Shown here piece after piece: positions 16,371-24,286 of a stretch of 25,532 nucleotides of DNA (positions are counted from its first letter, which is position 1; every line of letters begins with the position of its first letter). The DNA comes from an uncultured Lachnospiraceae bacterium (GTDB lineage: Bacteria; Bacillota_A; Clostridia; Lachnospirales; Lachnospiraceae). Under the pieces are notes generated by a model. That model worked only from the letters and a program-made list of their open reading frames with translations. It ran no database searches and was not told the DNA's origin. Where the stretch lies: the NCBI GenBank assembly GCA_902801585.1, contig CADCIU010000054.1, positions 1-25,532 of the forward strand, read 5' to 3'. Position numbers and translations under genes: made by a program.

Positions 16371-16641
16371 CTAAAAAATAAAGAATTTTGAAAAAAAGAG
16401 ATGGCAATGAAAAAAGCAGTGTGCAGGGAGTAAAGCGCAATAAACTATATTTTGATCAGATTGTTCGTCGATGATCGAGACTACTTAAAAATTTCGCAAA
16501 GCAAAATGCGGATTTGGTTATAAAGACCAAATATAATATATATTAAGTATATATAATATGTACTGTATCACGAAAACATGAGCTCTGTTTTCAATGATAC
16601 GAAATTATCATTAAGTAACGATATGCCGTGGTTATGGAGCA
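16371..16641. other. AT-rich region upstream of the LacI-family gene
   Basis: No coding sequence or RNA gene is visible. The stretch holds TTTGGT-N7-ACCAAA around 16513-16531, two TATAAT strings (16532-16537, 16552-16557) in an alternating A/T run, and the inverted repeats at 16565-16612. No promoter with both boxes could be supported. Confidence 0.45.
16565..16612. promoter_or_regulatory. Two overlapping inverted repeats upstream of the LacI-family gene
   Basis: Repeat A: GTATCA-N-GAAAACA (16565-16578) with TGTTTTC-N2-TGATAC (16585-16600). Repeat B: AATGATA-CGAAAT-TATCATT (16593-16612). The TGATA segment belongs to both, so as RNA the two hairpins exclude each other, and as DNA they are stacked operators. 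They lie ~95 nt before the start codon. Autoregulation is the simplest reading. Confidence 0.55.
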
Positions 16642-16704
16642 ATGCAAAAAACGTTGAAGAAACGGAGATCCGGAGGATACGATAAAAGCAGGGAGGTAAC
16701 TGAA

Positions 16705-17739
16705 ATGGCATATCAGAAAGATATATCAGCAATTCTGGGAGTGTCGGTTGCGACAGTGAGCAAGGCGCTCAAGGGGTATTCGGATGTGAGCGAAAAGACT
16801 CGAAGGAAGGTCCTCCAGACTGCGGAGGCCATCGATTACAGGTACGGAGGCTGGAACTGCGCGGAGAGACCGTCGAAAAAGTGCGGTGCGGTAGGAATCA
16901 TGACTTCAGGCTTTGAAAAAGAGAGTCCTGCATCTCCGTTTCTGAAATCTATGGTCCTTGGTATGATGGAGGAGGCAATACGGAAGGAAAGAGATGTGGT
17001 GGTCATGGACGGGAAGTCGGAACCCGGACAGCTCAGCAGAGTCGGAAAGATCGTGACGAGGAGAGTTGACGGCGTATGTATCCTGCTTGAAGAGAGAGAG
17101 ATCTATAAAGGCCGATATGCGGATCTTTTGGAGAGCAGAATTCCGGTCGTCAGTGTTGAGGTCCCCGTTGCGGGCCATACATCCGTCTGTACGGATTTCA
17201 GGGAGAATACGCATATTCTCCTTATGTATCTGAAAGAACGCGGACATCGGAAAACGGCTCTCATAGGCGATCTGAGCCTGGAACACAAGAAAGCCGTCAC
17301 GGTGGTGGCGGATGAGGCCGGAAAGCTCGGAATGAGCTGCGTGTGCGCTGATGCGTCAGGCTTTATGGATACGCCCGTCGATCGAAGTGAGGGCGGTGCA
17401 CTGCCCCTGCCTTTTTCGGATGATATTACATGTGCTATATTCAGAACGGAGGCAGAGGCGTCGGAATACACCGCAAAATGGCGCCAGAAAGGCCTTTTGG
17501 TGCCTCGGGACATCAGCGCCGCAGTTCTGGAGTTGGAACACGGAGACGGCGTTAAAAGCCGCTTTACGGGAGTCAGAAGATCTCCTGAGCAGATTGGCAG
17601 GATCGCGGTCAGAGTGCTGGTGCGGGTGACAGAGTGCCCTGAATCCGACAGCGGAGAAAGGATCGTGGTCGCGGGAGAAGTCGTGGATATGGGAACAGTG
17701 CGCGATCTGTGTGCACAAGCTGCCTGTCATTCGGTTTAA
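16705..17739 (+). CDS. LacI-family transcriptional regulator, atypical
   Basis: A DNA-binding regulator with an N-terminal LacI helix-turn-helix (residues ~3-45: DISAILGVSVATVSKALKGYSDVSEKTRRKVLQTA) and a periplasmic-binding-protein-like core to residue 344. ATG 16705 is chosen because GGGAGGT lies 8 nt upstream. An in-frame ATG at 16642 lacks a site and would add a basic extension before the helix-turn-helix. The hinge after YRYGG does not show the normal N-x-x-A-R-x-L helix. The usual ligand or interface residues are also changed: the cND motif reads FRTEAEA, and the GFDD segment reads VLELE. A conventional sugar effector is therefore doubtful. It stands alone between tRNA units. Possible targets are its own stacked repeats or the glycosidase genes, but nothing here proves it. 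Confidence 0.85.
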   Translation: MAYQKDISAILGVSVATVSKALKGYSDVSEKTRRKVLQTAEAIDYRYGGWNCAERPSKKCGAVGIMTSGFEKESPASPFLKSMVLGMMEEAIRKERDVVVMDGKSEPGQLSRVGKIVTRRVDGVCILLEEREIYKGRYADLLESRIPVVSVEVPVAGHTSVCTDFRENTHILLMYLKERGHRKTALIGDLSLEHKKAVTVVADEAGKLGMSCVCADASGFMDTPVDRSEGGALPLPFSDDITCAIFRTEAEASEYTAKWRQKGLLVPRDISAAVLELEHGDGVKSRFTGVRRSPEQIGRIAVRVLVRVTECPESDSGERIVVAGEVVDMGTVRDLCAQAACHSV

Positions 17740-17949
17740 GTGGAATTTGCACTCGAAATATTTAAGTATTTTCTGAAAATGCAGCGAAACGACGTCCGGG
17801 AGTACAAAAAAAGAATTTGCCCATGTGAGTCAATGATCAAAATAGTGATCATGGATCCTTTTGGCGGGAATTACTGTTTTGCCAAACCCGGAAGTATGTA
17901 ACCGGAAAAAGAATTCCCGGGAGTGCTTCAAAAAGCCTGTTCACGAGTT
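17740..17949. other. Intergenic region with an ATGATCA inverted repeat
   Basis: No gene is visible between the LacI-family gene and the tRNA operon terminator. ATGATCA-AAATAG-TGATCAT (17833-17852) is a perfect inverted repeat with 7-nt arms and no T run, so it is an operator-like site or a weak 3' hairpin rather than a clear terminator. No good terminator for the regulator gene was found. Confidence 0.45.
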
Positions 17950-17998
17950 AAAAAAGAGGCGCCGCCCTAAGAAATAAATCTTAGTGCGCCGCCTCTTT
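17950..17998 (-). terminator. Terminator of the seven-tRNA operon
   Basis: AAAGAGGC...CTAAGA and TCTTAG...GCCTCTTT form a long stem. On the minus strand it ends in TTTTTT, 3 nt after tRNA-Leu(TAG). It may also stop plus-strand transcripts from the regulator gene. Confidence 0.85.
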
Positions 17999-18000
17999 GC

Positions 18001-18081
18001 TGCGGATAACAGGACTCGAACCTGCACGGGATTACCACCAGAACCTAAATCTGGCGCGTCTGCCAATTCCGCCATATCCGC
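18001..18081 (-). tRNA. tRNA-Leu(TAG)
   Basis: Minus-strand acceptor GCGGATA/TATCCGC, anticodon stem CCAGA/TCTGG with loop TTTAGGT (TAG), a class II variable arm, T arm GCAGG/CCTGT. Discriminator A, no encoded CCA. Last gene of the operon Pro-Gly-Arg-His-Gln-Lys-Leu. Confidence 0.94.
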
Positions 18082-18155
18082 CCGGGGATCAAAATGATCC
18101 GGAATCATATAATAAAAAACAGCCGACTGTATGTAAGCGGCTGAACGATTGTCGA

Positions 18156-18228
18156 TGAGACATGGGGGATTCGAACCCCCGACAACTTGATTAAAAGTCA
18201 AGTGCTCTACCAACTGAGCTAATGTCCC
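18156..18228 (-). tRNA. tRNA-Lys(TTT)
   Basis: Minus-strand acceptor GGGACAT/ATGTCTC (one G-T pair), anticodon stem CTTGA/TCAAG with loop CTTTTAA (TTT), T stem GGGGG/CCCCC. No encoded CCA. Confidence 0.95.
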
Positions 18229-18232
18229 GGAG

Positions 18233-18304
18233 CTGGGCTAGTCGGATTCGAACCAACGCATGCAGCAGTCAAAGTGCTGTGCCTTACCACTTGGCGATAG
18301 CCCA
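18233..18304 (-). tRNA. tRNA-Gln(TTG)
   Basis: Minus-strand acceptor TGGGCTA/TAGCCCA, D arm, anticodon stem CAGCA/TGCTG with loop CTTTGAC (TTG), T loop TTCGAAT. Discriminator G, no encoded CCA. Its first 20 nt plus 7 nt of upstream flank are tandemly repeated immediately upstream, but this copy is complete. Confidence 0.95.
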
Positions 18305-18338
18305 ATGGAAATACCACTTGGCGATAGCCCAATGGAAA
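18285..18338 (-). repeat. 27-bp tandem duplication of the tRNA-Gln 5' end
   Basis: Positions 18285-18311 and 18312-18338 are identical 27-mers. Each holds the tRNA-Gln 5' acceptor strand and most of the D arm plus a 7-nt leader. The upstream copy is a 5' half-tRNA stub in the precursor, since nothing matching the remainder of the tRNA follows it. Confidence 0.95.
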
Positions 18339-18354
18339 ATAAGCAATAAAAAAA

Positions 18355-18429
18355 GGTGGGTAATGGGACTCGAACCCACGGTCTCCAGAACCACAATCTG
18401 GCGCGTTAGCCAACTACGCCATACCCACC
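18355..18429 (-). tRNA. tRNA-His(GTG)
   Basis: Anticodon stem CCAGA/TCTGG with loop TTGTGGT (GTG). The acceptor GGTGGGTA/TACCCACC has the extra G-1 opposite C73 that marks tRNA-His. No encoded CCA. Confidence 0.94.
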
Positions 18430-18457
18430 ATAAAAACTTATCCGATTGATCGGATAG

Positions 18458-18531
18458 TATGCCCGAAGGGACTCGAACCCCCGACACCCGGCTTAGAAGG
18501 CCGGTGCTCTATCCAGCTGAGCTACGGACAC
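18458..18531 (-). tRNA. tRNA-Arg(TCT)
   Basis: Anticodon stem CCGGC/GCCGG with loop CTTCTAA (TCT). Acceptor GTGTCCG pairs with CGGGCAT through two G-T pairs (1-72 and 4-69). T loop TTCGAGT. Discriminator A, no encoded CCA. Confidence 0.92.
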
Positions 18532-18608
18532 ATATCTCTTGACAGCAGACCGTCTTATCTGAGATCTGTTGATCTGCCGGCAATTGTCTGATAAAAGGCA
18601 ATTGTTAA

Positions 18609-18679
18609 AGCGGGTGATGGGAATCGAACCCACATATCTAGCTTGGAAGGCTAGTGTTCTACCACTGAACTACACCCGC
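18609..18679 (-). tRNA. tRNA-Gly(TCC)
   Basis: Acceptor GCGGGTG/CACCCGC, D arm GTTC/GAAC, anticodon stem CTAGC/GCTAG with loop CTTCCAA (TCC), T loop TTCGATT, discriminator T as is usual for bacterial Gly. No encoded CCA. Confidence 0.94.
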
Positions 18680-18716
18680 ATGAAAATGAAGGATTATTAA
18701 ACTGTGAACATCTGAA

Positions 18717-18791
18717 TCGGGGTGACAGGATTCGAACCTGCGGCCTCCTGGTCCCAAACCAGGCGCTCTAGCCAAGCTGAGCCACACCCCG
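18717..18791 (-). tRNA. tRNA-Pro(TGG)
   Basis: Acceptor CGGGGTG/CACCCCG, anticodon stem CCTGG/CCAGG with loop TTTGGGA (TGG), T loop TTCGAAT. Discriminator A, no encoded CCA. First gene of the seven-tRNA operon. Confidence 0.95.
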
Positions 18792-18816
18792 GAGACCAAT
18801 CTCAAATGCAAGAGTA

Positions 18817-18845
18817 ATTATAAGTGGAATGGTCATTAATGTCAA
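18817..18845 (-). promoter_or_regulatory. Perfect consensus promoter of the seven-tRNA operon
   Basis: On the minus strand TTGACA (18845-18840), exactly 17 nt, TATAAT (18822-18817). Both boxes are perfect and tRNA-Pro starts 25 nt later. No terminator was seen between the upstream phosphoesterase gene and this promoter. Confidence 0.93.
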
Positions 18846-18886
18846 CATGGTTTTTGATTTTTTTAAAAATTATTTGCAGAAGCCGA

Positions 18887-19378
18887 TCATTCCGTAAGAT
18901 CAAGGTATTTGATCTCATAGGATTTCACGCGTCTGCCGGAAAGGGTCAGGACGATATAACTCGGAACCCGGGGAGTCTGGCGCGGCCACGAGAGACTGCC
19001 GGGATTGAGGAGAAGGATGCCTCCTCTGTATTCTGCGACAGGTGTATGCGAATGCCCGAAAACGGCGATGTCCGCATTTCTGGACGCGGCCTCTTTTCTG
19101 ACCAGGTCATATCCCTTTTCAAGTTTCATCTGATGCCCGTGTACCATGTAGATCCGGCATCCGTCAAGCTCGACGACTCGCTCGTAAAAGGCGTCGGTGA
19201 AGAAATCATTGTTGCCGGCCACATAGTAGAACGGGACATCTGTGAGCTCCCTGTAGACAAACTCGCTGCCCTCGAAATCGCCAGCATGGAGCAGCGCGTC
19301 AAAAGGACGCTCCAAGGACAGGATCTTGAGAAAAATATCGTCCTGCGCATGCGTGTCAGCGATGACCAGGACTTTCAT
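18887..19378 (-). CDS. YfcE/MJ0936-type metallophosphoesterase
   Basis: A 163-aa calcineurin-like phosphodiesterase. The metal-binding motifs are complete: Asp8-x-His10 (ADTH), Asp34 (AGDF), Asn56 in AGNND, His80 (VHGH), and His109-x-His111 (FGHSH). Short single-domain proteins of this group hydrolyse phosphodiesters in vitro, and the physiological substrate is uncertain. The ATG overlaps the stop of rdgB in ATGA, implying translational coupling in the order methyltransferase-RdgB-phosphoesterase, the last gene of that operon. No clear terminator follows. The end of the gene is only ~40 nt from the -35 of the tRNA promoter reading in the same direction. Confidence 0.92.
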   Translation of the reverse strand: MKVLVIADTHAQDDIFLKILSLERPFDALLHAGDFEGSEFVYRELTDVPFYYVAGNNDFFTDAFYERVVELDGCRIYMVHGHQMKLEKGYDLVRKEAASRNADIAVFGHSHTPVAEYRGGILLLNPGSLSWPRQTPRVPSYIVLTLSGRRVKSYEIKYLDLTE

Positions 19379-20067
19379 TGCCGGTCACCTTCGATATTTT
19401 GACCGATATTCCGTCTGTCTTGGAGCTTCCACTCGTCGAGCTGACGGAGCATGGCACGCAGCGCCTTTCCTCTGTGGCTGATCTCGTTCTTCTGCTCCTC
19501 GGTGATCTCTGCGCTCGTTTTGCCGTACTCGGGGAGATAGAAGAAGGGGTCGTAGCCGAATCCGTTCTGACCGTAAATACCGCGGGCGATCACACCTTCC
19601 ATGGTGCCTCGAACGACGTGCTCCGATCCGTCAGGGAAGATGGCGGCGACAGCGGCGACGAAACGGGCTGTGCGCTCGCTGTCGGGCACGTTTTCCATGC
19701 GCTTCATGATCTGTTCCATCTTGTAATTGTAGTCTGTGTCGTATCCGAGATAGCGTGCGGAGTAGATGCCGGGTTCACCGCCGAGGGCATCGATCACGAG
19801 GCCGGAGTCGTCGGACATCACGGTGATCTGCGTGTGATCGGTGTCAAAAGACAGAAGTCCCTCGCTCTTTTTGCGGCGCACTTCTTCGGCGACGGCCTTT
19901 GCCTTGATCAGAGCGTTCTCCTCAAAGGTGGTGCCGTTCTCGTCGGGATCGGCCTCCACACCGGCTTCGCGCATGGAGAGAACTTCCGTATAAGGGTCGG
20001 TGATGATGTCGCGGATCTCGCGGATCTTTCCTTTGTTTCCTGTGGCAAAGATGATCAAATGTTTCAT
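19375..20067 (-). CDS. rdgB: XTP/dITP diphosphatase (RdgB/HAM1 family)
   Basis: Hydrolyses non-canonical purine nucleotides (XTP, dITP, ITP) to monophosphates and keeps them out of DNA and RNA. From ATG 20067 the protein is 230 aa, slightly longer than the ~200-aa norm because of an insert around KKSEGLLSFDTDHTQ. Signatures are the N-terminal FATGNKGKIREI substrate loop, TFEENALIKAKA, SDDSGLVIDALGGEPGIYSARY, GQNGFGYDPFF and SHRGKALR. An in-frame GTG at 20079 would overlap the upstream stop as GTGA and is a real alternative (234 aa). ATG is preferred because MKHLIIFATGN is the family start. The downstream phosphoesterase overlaps by 4 bp. Confidence 0.95.
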   Translation of the reverse strand: MKHLIIFATGNKGKIREIRDIITDPYTEVLSMREAGVEADPDENGTTFEENALIKAKAVAEEVRRKKSEGLLSFDTDHTQITVMSDDSGLVIDALGGEPGIYSARYLGYDTDYNYKMEQIMKRMENVPDSERTARFVAAVAAIFPDGSEHVVRGTMEGVIARGIYGQNGFGYDPFFYLPEYGKTSAEITEEQKNEISHRGKALRAMLRQLDEWKLQDRRNIGQNIEGDRQ

Positions 20068-20075
20068 GTAAAATC

Positions 20076-21224
20076 TCACTTTCTCGGGGGCTTTGGCCCC
20101 GGGAACATATAGAAATAGGTCTTGAGCATGCCGTTGTAGATCTTTCGGTTCCTGGCGGCTTTGAGCCCCATTTCAGCCTCACACCCGCTAAAAGACGTGA
20201 TCACGTACATGGACCAGGAATCAAGTCTCTTGTAGGCTTCTCCGAGCTCCGCATAGAGTTTGCGCACCGCCTCCTCTTCCGCGTTGTTCAGGCGCTCGCC
20301 GTAAGGCGGATTGGTGATCAGAAAACCGTATTTGCGTGAGTGGGACAGCGCAGAGACCGGCCTTGTCTGAAAGTGGATCAGGTGGTCCACGCCTGCCAGT
20401 TTGGCGTTTGCCCTGGCAGCGGCGATGGCATCGGGGTCGATGTCGTAACCCTGTATGTCGGTCTCGACGTCAGGTGTCTCAAGTTCCAGCGCCTCCTCGC
20501 GGCTGTCTTTCCAGACAGAAGCGGGGACCAGATGTTTCCAGGCCTGAGCAGTGAAGGTGCGATTCACGCCCGGGGCGATATTCGCGGCGATCAGTGCCGC
20601 CTCGATCGGGAAGGTGCCGCTTCCGCAGAAAGGATCCACCAGAATCCTGCCGGGACGCCAGGGCGTCAGGGACAGAAGCCCTGCGGCCAGGTTCTCGGCG
20701 ATCGGCGCCGTGACCTTGTATTTGCGGTAACCGCGCTTGTGAAGGGATTCCCCGGTCGTGTCAATGGCGGCCGTGACCATGTCCTTCATCAGAAAGACGC
20801 GGACGGGATAGGGGTCTCCGGTCTCAGGAAAAGTCTCTTTGCGGTGTCCGCGCTTCATTCTCTCCACCATTGCCTTTTTCATGACAGACTGGATGTCGGA
20901 GGGAGAGAAGAGCTGGCTCTTGACGCTCGCCGCTTTGGTGACCCAGAAGCGGGCATCGGCGGGAAGAAAATCCTCCCAGGGGAGGGAAAGTGTGCCCTGA
21001 AAGAGCTCCTCATAGGTCGTGGCATGGAAAGAGCCGACTTTCAAGAGGACGCGCTCGCCGGTCCTGAGAAAGATATTGGCCCTGGCGACCGCTTCTTCGT
21101 CGCCCAGGAAAGTCACACGGCCGTCACTGACGTCCGTGATCTCGTATCCGATGTCATAGATCTCTTTTTTTAAGACGCTCTCCATGCCGAAATGGCAGGG
21201 AACGATCAGTTCGAATTCAGACAT
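20076..21224 (-). CDS. THUMP-domain rRNA N2-guanine methyltransferase (RlmL-N/YpsC-like)
   Basis: A SAM-dependent RNA methyltransferase of 382 aa corresponding to the N-terminal half of E. coli RlmL and to Bacillus YpsC, so 23S rRNA guanine N2 methylation is likely. The THUMP RNA-binding domain occupies about 45-155. The Rossmann methyltransferase domain has the SAM motif DPFCGSGTFPIEAA at 197-210, GYDIDPDAI near 259-267 and the catalytic motif TNPPYGERL at 304-312. ATG 21224 is preceded by GGAG. A promoter lies at 21241-21268. The stop overlaps or nearly touches rdgB. It is the first gene of a three-gene operon. Confidence 0.9.
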   Translation of the reverse strand: MSEFELIVPCHFGMESVLKKEIYDIGYEITDVSDGRVTFLGDEEAVARANIFLRTGERVLLKVGSFHATTYEELFQGTLSLPWEDFLPADARFWVTKAASVKSQLFSPSDIQSVMKKAMVERMKRGHRKETFPETGDPYPVRVFLMKDMVTAAIDTTGESLHKRGYRKYKVTAPIAENLAAGLLSLTPWRPGRILVDPFCGSGTFPIEAALIAANIAPGVNRTFTAQAWKHLVPASVWKDSREEALELETPDVETDIQGYDIDPDAIAAARANAKLAGVDHLIHFQTRPVSALSHSRKYGFLITNPPYGERLNNAEEEAVRKLYAELGEAYKRLDSWSMYVITSFSGCEAEMGLKAARNRKIYNGMLKTYFYMFPGPKPPRK

Positions 21225-21240
21225 TTTTCATCTCCAAATC

Positions 21241-21268
21241 AATATACAGGAACAGTGCCTGCGGTCAA
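21241..21268 (-). promoter_or_regulatory. Promoter of the methyltransferase-rdgB-phosphoesterase operon
   Basis: On the minus strand TTGACC (21268-21263), 16 nt, TATATT (21246-21241), 5/6 in both boxes. The leader is only ~10 nt, just enough to hold the GGAG ribosome site. Confidence 0.7.
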
Positions 21269-21341
21269 TATGTCCCGCCGGGCTGCTAGAAACATCATAC
21301 CTGTGGAGCCGGTTTTGCGCAAGGGATAACAAAAGAGGGAT

Positions 21342-21371
21342 AAAAAAAGACCGGCTGTGCAGCCGGTCTTT
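21342..21371 (-). terminator. Terminator of gdhA
   Basis: AAAGACCGGCT and AGCCGGTCTTT form a perfect 11-bp stem with a 4-nt loop, and the minus strand continues in T7. It lies 27 nt after the gdhA stop codon. Confidence 0.9.
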
Positions 21372-21397
21372 GCAATTTCTTAATATCAATTTCAGCG

Positions 21398-22899
<1,502 letters not shown>

Positions 22900-22928
22900 A
22901 TTATAAAACGCCTAATAGATGAGCGCAA
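22900..22928 (-). promoter_or_regulatory. Candidate gdhA promoter
   Basis: On the minus strand TTGCGC (22928-22923), 17 nt, perfect TATAAT (22905-22900). The -35 is 3/6, so an activator or other control is possible. Confidence 0.5.
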
Positions 22929-23063
22929 GATGGCAAAATAGTAAACCGGCGTATCAATATAAGCCCATTTCTTGTGTATATTTTACAATAATAATAGTAT
23001 ACATGTATGCAATAAACAATAATTAGTCAATTTAACGCTTTAGAGAGAAAAATTAAACAGTGT
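22929..23063. other. AT-rich region between gdhA and asnA
   Basis: No gene seen. The palindrome ATACATGTAT (22999-23008) lies ~70 bp upstream of the gdhA -35 within a very AT-rich stretch. Confidence 0.4.
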
Positions 23064-23127
23064 AAAAAGAAAGGCTGCCGCAATAAGAAATGATTCCGCA
23101 AGGGAATGATCTCTTAATGCGGCAGCC
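23064..23127 (-). terminator. Long-stem terminator of asnA
   Basis: GGCTGCCGC and GCGGCAGCC close an almost continuous ~25-bp stem. On the minus strand it ends in TTTCTTTTT, 25 nt after the asnA stop codon. Confidence 0.88.
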
Positions 23128-23152
23128 CGGAATTCGTAAATCGGATGCCGTT

Positions 23153-24160
23153 TTACAAAAGAGCGATCTTGGCTTTCTCACAAGCCTCAACGACGTCGTG
23201 GGGCCAGATGGAGCTGTGCACTTCGCCGATATGTGCTTTCCTCAGGAAGAACATACAGATTCGGGACTGGCCGATCCCTCCGCCGATGGTGAAGGGAAGC
23301 CGGTCTTCCAGGACGGCTTTCTGGAACGGAAGCAGTGCGCGCTCGGGGCAGCCTGCTTTTTCGAGCTGCGTGCGCAGTGCCTCAGAATCGACGCGGATCC
23401 CCATGGAGGAGAGCTCGAGCGCGATGTCGAGTACGGGATAGTAGACGAGGATATCCGCATTGAGCTTCCAGTCATCGTAGTCGGGCGCACGGCCGTCGTG
23501 GGGCTCTCCGGAGGCGAGTTTGTCGCCGATCTGCATCAGGCATACAGCGCCCTTTTCGCGGCAGATCAGGTACTCCCGCTCCTTGGCAGTCTTTCCGGGG
23601 TAGAGGGCCTCCAGCTCGGAGGTCGTGATGAAGAAAATATCGTGGGGCAGGATCTCCTCGATATAGTCGTAGCGGATGGCCATGTATTTCTCGGTCTTGC
23701 GCAGCACTCTGTAGACATTCTGGACGACGGTCCTGAGCGTCTCCATATTGCGGTCTTCCCTGCGGATGATCTTTTCCCAATCCCACTGATCCACGTAGAT
23801 GGAGTGGATATTGTCGGTCTCTTCGTCGCGGCGGATCGCGACCATATCCGTGTAGAGTCCTTCACCCACGGAAAAACCGTATTTATCCAGGGCATAGCGT
23901 TTCCATTTGGCGAGGGAGTGGATGACTTCCGCCATCTCGCCGGATTCCTTGATATCGAAGGAAACAGGTCGCTCCACGCCGTTCAGGTTGTCGTTGAGCC
24001 CGGATTCGGGGCGGACGAACAGAGGAGCGGAGACGCGGCGGAGATTCAGCCGTTCCGCAAGGAGATTCTGGAAGAAGTCCTTGACAGTCTTAATTGCGAT
24101 CTGGGTCTCGTGAAGATCCAGGGAGGAGACGTACTCATCGGGGATGATTAAATGTTCCAT
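23153..24160 (-). CDS. asnA: Aspartate-ammonia ligase (ammonia-dependent asparagine synthetase)
   Basis: Makes asparagine from aspartate, ammonia and ATP (AMP + PPi). The 335-aa length and full-length pattern match AsnA, which has a class II aminoacyl-tRNA-synthetase-like fold. Visible blocks are the N-terminal TQIAIKTVKDFFQ, SAPLFVRPESGLNDNLNG, the RRDEETDNIHSIYVDQWDWEK segment and the C-terminal GGGIGQSRICMFFL ATP-site motif followed by HIGEVHSSIWP. ATG 24160 is chosen because GGAAAGGG lies 10 nt upstream and MEHLIIPDEY is a typical start. An in-frame ATG at 24187 has no ribosome site. The gene is divergent from the helicase fragment. No convincing promoter pair was found for asnA in the 126-nt gap. 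Confidence 0.95.
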   Translation of the reverse strand: MEHLIIPDEYVSSLDLHETQIAIKTVKDFFQNLLAERLNLRRVSAPLFVRPESGLNDNLNGVERPVSFDIKESGEMAEVIHSLAKWKRYALDKYGFSVGEGLYTDMVAIRRDEETDNIHSIYVDQWDWEKIIRREDRNMETLRTVVQNVYRVLRKTEKYMAIRYDYIEEILPHDIFFITTSELEALYPGKTAKEREYLICREKGAVCLMQIGDKLASGEPHDGRAPDYDDWKLNADILVYYPVLDIALELSSMGIRVDSEALRTQLEKAGCPERALLPFQKAVLEDRLPFTIGGGIGQSRICMFFLRKAHIGEVHSSIWPHDVVEACEKAKIALL

Positions 24161-24270
24161 ACTTAATTTACCCTTTCCGTTTTTCATACAGACATTATGC
24201 CCTATTTATAAAACATCCATTATTTAAGCGCAAATCAGTCAAAAAAGCAATAACCGGATTTATAAAGGTC

Positions 24271-24279
24271 TGATATACT
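24271..24279 (+). promoter_or_regulatory. Extended -10 seven nt upstream of the helicase fragment
   Basis: TGATATACT (TGn plus TATACT, 5/6) ends exactly 7 nt before ATG 24287, and there is no purine-rich ribosome site. As with the DUF2232-like gene this predicts a leaderless transcript. No good -35 is seen. Confidence 0.45.
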
Positions 24280-24286
24280 GCTGATT

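Noticed and set aside
16501..16560. LacI-family gene promoter in the A/T run
   Set aside because: Two TATAAT strings exist but neither has a convincing -35 at 16-18 nt, and alternating A/T makes chance matches likely.
18312..18338. A second tRNA-Gln gene
   Set aside because: Only the 5' 20 nt of the tRNA are duplicated. The anticodon and T arms are absent, so it is a partial repeat.
18219..18487. Short open frames across the tRNA operon
   Set aside because: They read through tRNA-Gln, His and Arg sequences and their duplication and have no coding signals.
20340..21173. A 277-codon open frame on the plus strand
   Set aside because: Antisense to the THUMP methyltransferase gene, with no recognisable domain.
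23090..24151. A 353-codon open frame on the plus strand
   Set aside because: Antisense shadow of asnA. It also starts inside the asnA terminator.
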